The position numbers were made by a program, and so were the translations under genes. 5,263 nt of DNA from an uncultured Campylobacter sp. (GTDB lineage: Bacteria; Campylobacterota; Campylobacteria; Campylobacterales; Campylobacteraceae): assembly GCF_938045405.1 (NCBI RefSeq), contig NZ_CALIMW010000100.1, positions 1 to 5,263 of the forward strand, given 5' to 3'. The notes beneath the pieces are model-generated. The model was not told where the DNA came from. It saw only the letters and a program-made list of their open reading frames with translations, and did not search any database. Of the stretch, positions 1 to 4,327 are shown piece by piece. How positions within the stretch are numbered: the first letter of the stretch is position 1; each line of letters starts with the position of its first letter.

Positions 1-1
1 T

Positions 2-412
2 GTAGCGCCGCAGAATTCTATATCGCAAAACCCCACTACGATAAAAGGCTCCGCGCCGAAAGATCAGGCGCCGCAAAGCCCGGCAATAAAAACTCCTTCG
101 CCTGATTCCATAAAATCTACGGCGCCCGAAAGCTCTGCGTTAGATTCCGCACGTCCAAGCTCTGCTGCAACGCGTGATTTAACGCCAAAAGACTCCGCTT
201 CGCAAAATTCTGCTGGGTCTGTAAATTCCGCGATTCAAAACCAGACACCAAATTCCGCGGCTTCTGAAAATTTTGCGACGCCTATAAATTCCGCCGCGCA
301 GAATTCTGCCTCGTCAAGACAAAATTCCGTATCGAGGCAGGATTTTATGCCAGAGCAAAATTCTACGTCGAAAGATCCCATCGGCTCTAAAATCCAGACA
401 CCAAAGCAGTAG
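2..412 (+). CDS. C-terminal part of an unidentified low-complexity (Ser/Ala/Asn/Gln/Pro-rich) protein; 5' end outside the window
   Basis: Reading from base 2, 136 codons stay open to a TAG at 410-412, so this is the 3' end of a longer gene. The visible peptide is almost all S, A, N, Q, P, T, K and D with very few hydrophobic residues. It repeats short N-S-A and Q-N-S words (encoded as AATTCCGC or AATTCTGC) about eight times, and no fold or motif can be seen, so it is probably a disordered tail. The stop is 2 nt before the trpC start, implying co-transcription and probably translational coupling. From memory, the gene upstream of trpC in C. jejuni (Cj0497) encodes a TPR-type lipoprotein; this could be the extended tail of such a protein, but nothing in the visible part proves it. 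The reading frame is well supported by the absence of stops and the consistent codon pattern; the function is unknown. Confidence 0.75.
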   Translation, partial: VAPQNSISQNPTTIKGSAPKDQAPQSPAIKTPSPDSIKSTAPESSALDSARPSSAATRDLTPKDSASQNSAGSVNSAIQNQTPNSAASENFATPINSAAQNSASSRQNSVSRQDFMPEQNSTSKDPIGSKIQTPKQ

Positions 413-414
413 CG

Positions 415-1215
415 ATGATTTTGGATGAAATTTTAAAACGCACTCGCGAGGATCTGGCGCTTCGTAAAGAAAGACTGCCCGAGGATCTGCTCGGCCGCTC
501 GCTAAGCGCCAATCCCTACGAGCCGCGCGATGTCATAAGCGCGCTTAGAAGCGATGAGAAGGATCCGCTGCGCATCATCGCCGAGATTAAAAAGGCAAGC
601 CCGAGCAAGGGGATCATTCGCGAGGATTTTGAGCCGCTAAGCCTTGCGGTGGAGTACGAAAATGCAGGCGCGAGCGCCTTTTCGGTGCTTACCGAGCCGC
701 ATTATTTCAGAGGCGATTTGGAGTTCATCCCGCAGATCCGCCGCTACACTCGCACGCCCATTTTGCGCAAGGATTTCATCGTCGATCGTTATCAGATCCT
801 CGAAGCGCTGGTTTACGGCGCGGATTTTATCCTGCTGATCGCCAAAGCTCTAGAAGGCAAACAGCTAAGAGAGCTGCTCGATTTTGCCCGCAGGCTGGGG
901 CTTCGGGCGCTGTGCGAGATCCACGATAAGGACGATCTGAAAAAAGTGGTCTTTGCAGGCGCTGATATTATCGGCATCAACCATCGAAATTTAGAGACTT
1001 TCGAGGTCGATACGAGCCTGAGCGAGCGGCTAATCCCGCTGATTCCAAACGGCAAGATCATCGTCGCCGAAAGCGGCCTGCACTCGCATGAGCAGCTTTT
1101 AAGCTTGCACGAGGCGGGCGTCGATGCGTTTTTGATCGGCGAGCATTTTATGCGCCAAAATGACGTCGGCGCGGCACTGCGCGAGATAAAGCTCGGCGCG
1201 GGCGGCGAAATTTAA
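415..1215 (+). CDS. trpC: Indole-3-glycerol-phosphate synthase (TrpC)
   Basis: This 266-residue cytoplasmic TIM-barrel enzyme converts carboxyphenylaminodeoxyribulose phosphate to indole-3-glycerol phosphate, the fourth step of tryptophan synthesis. The length fits a stand-alone TrpC with no fused TrpF. Family motifs are in order: IAEIKKASPSKG (residues 55-66, with E57, K59 and the SPSKG phosphate loop), PILRKDFI (general-acid lysine K119), LCEIH (E168), GINHRNL (N189), AESGL (S220) and FLIGEHFM (phosphate-binding G242). By homology these match the catalytic set Glu/Lys/Lys/Glu/Asn/Ser known from the Sulfolobus enzyme. One small oddity is His190 where INNRN is common. ATG 415 follows the upstream stop by 2 nt without a strong Shine-Dalgarno sequence, so coupling is likely. 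No other trp gene is next to it, in keeping with a dispersed trpC. Codon use is GC-rich and matches ribBA. Confidence 0.97.
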   Translation: MILDEILKRTREDLALRKERLPEDLLGRSLSANPYEPRDVISALRSDEKDPLRIIAEIKKASPSKGIIREDFEPLSLAVEYENAGASAFSVLTEPHYFRGDLEFIPQIRRYTRTPILRKDFIVDRYQILEALVYGADFILLIAKALEGKQLRELLDFARRLGLRALCEIHDKDDLKKVVFAGADIIGINHRNLETFEVDTSLSERLIPLIPNGKIIVAESGLHSHEQLLSLHEAGVDAFLIGEHFMRQNDVGAALREIKLGAGGEI

Positions 1216-1692
1216 ACCCGTTTGCTTGATCGCGCAAGCTTAAACCCGAAGCGAGCGGTTAAATTTAGCGAACGGAGCGAAATTTTAAGGCAGTAAATTT
1301 TAAAATTCTGCGGACTTTAAAATTTAAGAGCTCTTTAATTTAGCGCCGCGCCGCAATTTAATATCGCACATCGCGCGAGAATTCACGCTGCGCTTTGGCA
1401 TCGTGAGTTTATTATCACGCGCTACGCGAGCGGCTACGGAGTGAGGTTTAAATTTACGCCTTTCGTTTGTATGGCTTTCCGTCGCATCACGAGCTGGTGC
1501 AAAAAGCGTGGGTTTAAATTTAGCTTTACGTTTGCGAAGCTTCGCGCGTGGGGTTGGGCTTGCAGCATTGAGCGCCAAGGATTGCGCGTCTGCCGTAGTG
1601 TCTTGTGTGCCCAGCGCTTCGGTATTGGCGATTAAATGGCGCCGTAAATTTAATCACAGCTCGCGACCTAAGCCGCCCAGAGGAGCTGCGCG

Positions 1693-1722
1693 TACGATAA
1701 CTGCGCAAAGCGAGCTATCGTA
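1693..1722. repeat. Imperfect stem-loop (12 paired bases)
   Basis: TACGATA at 1693-1699 pairs exactly with TATCGTA at 1716-1722. Inside, after one mismatch (A1700 with C1715), CT pairs with AG; after a bulged G1703, CGC pairs with GCG around an AAA loop. This gives 12 base pairs in 30 nt. No T-run follows (the next bases are AAAGCGAAC), so it is not a canonical rho-independent terminator. It may be part of a structured RNA or a chance palindrome in biased sequence. Confidence 0.4.
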
Positions 1723-1780
1723 AAAGCGAACGGCGTAGGGGCTAGGGCTGCGATACCCTGCGATACGACGCGATTGAGTC

Positions 1781-1799
1781 GCAGCTATAATATAGCTGC
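1781..1799. promoter_or_regulatory. 19-bp palindrome centred on a TATAAT hexamer: possible operator or promoter
   Basis: GCAGCTATA (1781-1789), a central A (1790) and TATAGCTGC (1791-1799) form a perfect inverted repeat with 9-bp arms. A consensus -10 hexamer TATAAT lies inside it at 1786-1791. A dyad over a -10 is a classical arrangement for a repressor site. Just upstream, CTGCGATAC is repeated in tandem at 1748-1756 and 1758-1766 with a 10-bp period, and CTGCGA (1758-1763) is inverted as TCGCAG (1779-1784). No gene starts close downstream, so a role is unproven. Confidence 0.35.
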
Positions 1800-1897
1800 A
1801 CTATGACCGCGCCGCGTTAAATTTTATCGCGTGTCGCGACGGGTATTGCGGCGCAGGTTTGGCATCGCGTATCGTGCCTGTGAGTGCTTCAAAGTTT

Positions 1898-1906
1898 TGT
1901 TATAAT
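1898..1906 (+). promoter_or_regulatory. Extended -10 promoter candidate (TGTTATAAT)
   Basis: TGTTATAAT has the TG-N-TATAAT form typical of vegetative sigma-factor promoters in Campylobacter and Helicobacter, which rely on the -10 region and often lack a clear -35. A T-rich stretch (AGTTTTG) lies directly upstream. Transcription would begin near 1912-1915 and run toward the HIT gene, leaving a leader of about 260 nt that includes the hairpins at 2074-2157. It is the best promoter candidate for the HIT gene, but a start nearer the gene, for example from TAAAAT at 2066-2071, is also possible. Confidence 0.45.
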
Positions 1907-2073
1907 CCGCACGCAAACTGCCCGCGGATTTAATCGCCCGCCGTGCGCTTTGATACGCGAAGCGTATGTCGCACCGAAGCGCCTTGCGCAGCACGAGATT
2001 CGTAAAGAGCGCGTACCACCGCGCGTATAACTTTGCGCTGTGCGAGCAAGCGCGAGCTGCGTAAATAAAATTT

Positions 2074-2157
2074 TATGAAATTTAGAAGTTTTAAATTCCA
2101 AATTTCATAGAATTTTGCGAAACGCAAATTTTAAAATTCCATAGAATTTTGGAATTT
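2074..2157 (+). promoter_or_regulatory. Hairpin-rich leader directly upstream of the HIT gene
   Basis: Three inverted repeats are packed here. TATGAAATTT (2074-2083) pairs with AAATTTCATA (2100-2109). TTTGCG (2114-2119) pairs with CGCAAA (2123-2128) around an AAA loop. AAAATTC (2133-2139) pairs with GAATTTT (2144-2150) around CATA, and in RNA this last stem can extend to 2126-2139 with 2144-2157 using two G-U pairs. The second and third stems share bases 2126-2128, so their full forms exclude each other. The 12-mer CATAGAATTTTG occurs twice, at 2106-2117 and 2140-2151. The structure ends a few bases before the ribosome-binding site, so control of translation or transcript stability is possible; AT-rich chance pairing is the alternative. 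Confidence 0.35.
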
Positions 2158-2160
2158 CGG

Positions 2161-2172
2161 AAAGGAAAAGAG
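2161..2172 (+). promoter_or_regulatory. Ribosome-binding site deciding the HIT start
   Basis: The purine run AAAGGAAAAGAG lies immediately before ATG 2173, with the AGG core about 8 nt upstream of it. It favours this ATG over the in-frame TTG at 2149, which would add eight residues and has no such sequence in front of it. Confidence 0.7.
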
Positions 2173-2661
2173 ATGGATTATCTTTGCGCCCCTTGGCGAA
2201 GCGAGTATTTTACCGAAAAAAGAAGCGGCTGTCCCTTCTGCGACGCGGCGGCGGATGCGGCGTTCGACGATCGCAACGGCGTGCTTTTTCGCGCGCAGCA
2301 CTGCTTCGGGGTGATGAACCTCTACCCTTACAGCCCGGGCGCGTTTATGGTGATACCCTACGAGCACGCGGATAATATCGAGTGCCTTAGCGACGATGCG
2401 TGGGCGGAGATGAGCCGCTACGTGCGCGCCGGAGTGGGGATCTTAAAGCGCACTCTGGGCGCAAACGGCGTAAATATCGGCATGAACCTCGGCGCCGCCG
2501 CGGGTGCGGGCATAGCCGAGCACGTGCACTATCATCTCGTACCGCGGTGGCAGCGCGATACGAATTTCATCACGACGATCGCAAACGTCCGCGTAAACGG
2601 CGTTTCATTCGCCCCGCTTTTTGAGAAGCTAAAAGCGGCTTACGCGGAGATTAAAATTTAA
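2173..2661 (+). CDS. HIT-family nucleotide phosphorylase/hydrolase (Ap4A phosphorylase-like)
   Basis: This 162-residue cytoplasmic protein of the histidine-triad superfamily probably acts on dinucleoside polyphosphates or other nucleotide conjugates. The triad is H117-V-H119-Y-H121-L-V; by family knowledge the middle histidine (H119) is the nucleophile. CPFC at residues 20-23 provides the cysteine pair of the zinc site found in this branch. NLYPYSPG (49-56), VIPYEH (60-65) and NIGMNLG (101-107) followed by AEHVHYHLVPRW (115-126) resemble the Ap4A phosphorylase group typified by Mycobacterium tuberculosis Rv2613c. The substrate cannot be fixed from sequence. ATG 2173 is chosen over TTG 2149 for its ribosome-binding site. 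The gene order trpC then HIT matches the C. jejuni order as I recall it. The following WG-repeat gene is in the same reading frame, 15 nt downstream. Confidence 0.93.
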   Translation: MDYLCAPWRSEYFTEKRSGCPFCDAAADAAFDDRNGVLFRAQHCFGVMNLYPYSPGAFMVIPYEHADNIECLSDDAWAEMSRYVRAGVGILKRTLGANGVNIGMNLGAAAGAGIAEHVHYHLVPRWQRDTNFITTIANVRVNGVSFAPLFEKLKAAYAEIKI

Positions 2662-2676
2662 ATTCGGAAGATCGAG

Positions 2677-3297
2677 ATGGTATTGGCATGGGTTAAAAAG
2701 AACGATAAATGGGGTTTTATCGATAAAACTGGAAAGGAGATAGCTTCTTGCATCTATGATGACGTTTCGTATTTTAGCGAAGGCCTAGCATGCGTTAGAA
2801 AGAACGATAAATTCGGCTTCGTCGATAAAACGGGCAAAGAAGTTATCCCCTGCATATATGATCGGACCGAGGAGTTTTGTGAGGGCTTAGCGTGGGTTAA
2901 TAAGAACGATAAATTCGGCTTTATCGATAAAACGGGGAAAGAGGTGATTTCTTGTATATATGATGATGCTTATAATTTTGAGGAAGGACTGGCGGAAGTT
3001 CAAAAAAGCGGCTATTGGGGTTTTATCGATAAAACCGGCAAAGAGATCGTTCCTTGTATATATGATGACGTTGGCGTTTTTCGCGAAGGCTTGGCGGACG
3101 TTAAAAAGAACGGTTATTTGGGATATATCGATGAAACGGGAAAAGAAGTTATTCCTTGCATATATGATCGGGCCGGGAGTTTTTGCGAATGCTTAGCGAA
3201 GATTGAAAAGGACGGCAAATGGGGCTTTATCGATAAAACGGGCACAGAGGTAGTTTCTTGTGTATACGAGCTTGTTTGGGATTTTGACAATACTTTG
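2677..3297 (+). repeat. Six tandem 102-bp coding repeats with a hidden 306-bp higher order
   Basis: The WG gene is built of 102-bp units, each containing a close variant of TTTATCGATAAAACGGG. Units three apart resemble each other more than neighbours do: KEVIPCIYDR occurs at residues 54-63 and 156-165 (28 of 30 bases identical, 2836-2865 against 3142-3171), and KEI-x-x-CIYDDV occurs at 20-30 and 122-132. This suggests duplication of a three-unit block of 102 residues. Confidence 0.8.
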
Positions 3298-3327
3298 TGC
3301 GGATATTATGACGAAATCAAATATTGA
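2677..3327 (+). CDS. WG-repeat protein, ended early by an in-frame TGA
   Basis: The 216 residues consist almost wholly of WG (KWG) repeats with an exact 34-residue period. The anchor [KY]-[WFL]-G falls at W12, F46, F80, W114, L148 and W182. Each unit reads roughly KxxxWGFIDKTGKE-x-x-x-C-I-Y-D then F-x-E-G-L-A, with a cysteine at the same place each time (C25, 59, 93, 127, 161, 195). WG repeats are found in bacterial proteins thought to form binding scaffolds; no enzyme activity can be inferred. There is no signal peptide, and the protein begins inside a repeat (MVLAWVKK), so the N-terminus may be lost. GGAAG at 2666-2670 is a weak ribosome-binding site. The frame continues past the TGA (see 3328-3513), so the intact protein would have been about 278 residues. 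Its G+C is intermediate (25 of 60 at 2881-2940), suggesting acquired DNA. Confidence 0.85.
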   Translation: MVLAWVKKNDKWGFIDKTGKEIASCIYDDVSYFSEGLACVRKNDKFGFVDKTGKEVIPCIYDRTEEFCEGLAWVNKNDKFGFIDKTGKEVISCIYDDAYNFEEGLAEVQKSGYWGFIDKTGKEIVPCIYDDVGVFREGLADVKKNGYLGYIDETGKEVIPCIYDRAGSFCECLAKIEKDGKWGFIDKTGTEVVSCVYELVWDFDNTLCGYYDEIKY

Positions 3328-3513
3328 GAAGGATACGTTAAAGTCAAAAAAGACGGCAAATGGGGGCTGCTCGATGATGAGGATAATGAAATTTTAAAGC
3401 CTGTATTTTATGATGAGATAGAAGTTATTAAAATTCTAAGCGACGATTACATCAAGATCAATTTAGACGGTCGCGAAACGATCGTTGATAAAAACGGCAC
3501 AATAATATATTAA
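3328..3513 (+). pseudogene. Detached 3' part of the WG-repeat gene, downstream of the TGA
   Basis: In the same frame as the WG gene, 61 codons run without a stop from the TGA to a TAA at 3511-3513. They encode EGYVKVKKDGKWG, an unmistakable WG unit, and then a diverged final unit (YIKINLDGRETIVDKNGTIIY). There is no in-frame ATG and no ribosome-binding site, so independent translation is unlikely. The distance from W182 to the next WG tryptophan is 47 codons instead of 34, so the junction carries 13 extra codons as well as the stop. A single TGG-to-TGA change, a small indel, a sequencing error or stop readthrough would all fit. The lack of further stops points to a recent break or a readthrough product. 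Confidence 0.8.
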
Positions 3514-3518
3514 ATTTA

Positions 3519-3532
3519 AAGGAGAGACGATG
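3519..3532 (+). repeat. 14-nt direct repeat, copy 1: ribosome-binding site and start of the Abi gene
   Basis: AAGGAGAGACGATG is identical to the sequence at 4314-4327 that starts ribBA, 795 bp downstream. It contains a strong AGGAG ribosome-binding site and the ATG of the Abi gene. The exact pair flanks the AT-rich Abi gene like a duplication left by insertion at the ribBA start. Confidence 0.7.
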
Positions 3533-4300
3533 TGTTTAAGTATAGAAGAATCCCAGGAATGCTCTAGGATTAACAAATTCAATAATGAGGAATTAATAGA
3601 ACATTTAAAATTTGGATTAAAATCCGCTTCTAGAAGCAAAAAATTTATTGGCTATAAATGTACACGAGAAAAGGTTCTTAGCGTACCGGAGTTAAAAAAT
3701 CGTGCCCCGTGGTTTTTAAAGCATTGTGAGGATATTGAAAGTTTTTATACCTTTATAAAAGAGAAAGGTGGATACGAAGAAAGATGTGAATATATAGATA
3801 AGGAATTTGATCCTATAAAGGCCATTTTAAAAGAAAATATAGTTTTTGATAATAAGCACATACAAGATATATGGCAAAAAGCCCTAGAGAGATTGGTTGA
3901 TGACCCAGAGGGAGCTATAAAATTATCAAGAACGTTATTGGAAAGCATATTAAAATGCATTTTAAAGAACCAAAAAATTGATTTTAATGAGAAAGACAGC
4001 AGTTTACATGATCTATATAAAAAAGTTAGTGAAATTTTAGATTTTGCGCCAGAAAAATGCCAAGAAGAACCTTTTAAGCGGGTTCTGGGCGGTATGAGTG
4101 CAATTGTAAGCGGTATAGGTGAGATTCGAAATAAAGCCGGTGACGGGCACGGGAGGTCTGAAGATTATGAAAAGGCGCAAAAAAGGCATGCTGAGTTTTT
4201 AGTGTGGAATGCCGGAGCTATGAGCATGTTTATATTTAAGACATATATGGAGAAATTTAGTGTAAGTCCAAGCAATTTGGATTTTAAAATAAATTTTTGA
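3530..4300 (+). CDS. Abortive-infection family protein with Abi_C-type C-terminal domain
   Basis: This is a 256-residue predicted soluble protein. The C-terminal half (about residues 125-240) matches the abortive-infection C-terminal domain as I know it: AIKLSRTLLESILKCIL (129-145), LHDLYKKVSEIL (159-170), PFKRVLGGMSAIVSGIGEIR (181-200), RNKAGDGHG (200-208), then RHAE and NAGAMSMFIF (219-236). Proteins with this domain are linked to phage defence, but the biochemical activity is not settled. R200 and H207 form an R-x6-H arrangement like that of HEPN ribonucleases, which is my inference. Residues 1-110 contain PELKNRAPWFLKH (53-65) and GGYEERCEYI (80-89), whose role I do not know. There is no signal peptide or obvious membrane segment. 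A strong ribosome-binding site (AAAGGAGAG) precedes ATG 3530. Base composition is far AT-richer than the flanking genes, indicating horizontal transfer. Confidence 0.88.
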   Translation: MCLSIEESQECSRINKFNNEELIEHLKFGLKSASRSKKFIGYKCTREKVLSVPELKNRAPWFLKHCEDIESFYTFIKEKGGYEERCEYIDKEFDPIKAILKENIVFDNKHIQDIWQKALERLVDDPEGAIKLSRTLLESILKCILKNQKIDFNEKDSSLHDLYKKVSEILDFAPEKCQEEPFKRVLGGMSAIVSGIGEIRNKAGDGHGRSEDYEKAQKRHAEFLVWNAGAMSMFIFKTYMEKFSVSPSNLDFKINF

Positions 4301-4313
4301 TGATTTTATAATT

Positions 4314-4327
4314 AAGGAGAGACGATG
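4314..4327 (+). repeat. 14-nt direct repeat, copy 2: ribosome-binding site and start of ribBA
   Basis: AAGGAGAGACGATG lies between the Abi gene and ribBA, gives ribBA its AGGAG ribosome-binding site and ATG, and exactly repeats 3519-3532. Since ribBA is the conserved gene, this is the likelier original copy. Confidence 0.7.

Larger units (their letters stand above)
1216..2172. other. Long intergenic region without a convincing gene; rich in inverted repeats
   Basis: About 950 nt separate trpC from the HIT gene. All open frames here are short (about 60-85 codons), overlap on both strands and give Arg/Ala/Ser/Cys-rich translations with no recognisable motif; I take them as chance frames in GC-rich DNA. 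No tRNA T-arm signature such as GGTTCGAATCC and no rRNA segment was seen. The composition alternates GCG-rich stretches with short AAATTTA/AAATTTTA islands. Inverted repeats are seen at 1224-1239, 1290-1311, 1534-1545, 1693-1722, 1781-1799, 1953-1967 and 2074-2157, and a diverged direct repeat around GGTTTAAATTTA occurs at 1445-1456 and 1511-1522. It could be a decayed gene, a spacer with regulatory elements, or the site of an unrecognised structured RNA. Confidence 0.6.

Noticed and set aside
1258..1271. 14-mer GTTAAATTTAGCGA shared with 4931-4944 inside ribBA
   Set aside because: AAATTTA words are abundant throughout this window, including in coding sequence, so a shared 14-mer is weak evidence of a functional repeat.
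1224..1311. Possible trpC terminator: GCTTG/CAAGC hairpin (1224-1239) and GCAG...CTGC dyad (1290-1311)
   Set aside because: The stems are short or bulged and neither is followed by a proper T-run, so a terminator call is not supported.
1324..2127. Short open frames of 60-84 codons on both strands between trpC and the HIT gene
   Set aside because: They overlap one another, lack ribosome-binding sites and motifs, and give Arg/Ser/Ala-rich translations expected by chance from GC-rich DNA.
2149..2172. TTG 2149 as start of the HIT gene
   Set aside because: ATG 2173 has a well-placed purine-rich ribosome-binding site; the TTG has none and lies in a predicted hairpin.
3325..3375. Selenocysteine decoding of the TGA in the WG gene
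   Set aside because: No convincing hairpin follows the TGA, and WG-repeat proteins are not known selenoproteins; a nonsense mutation or ordinary readthrough is simpler.
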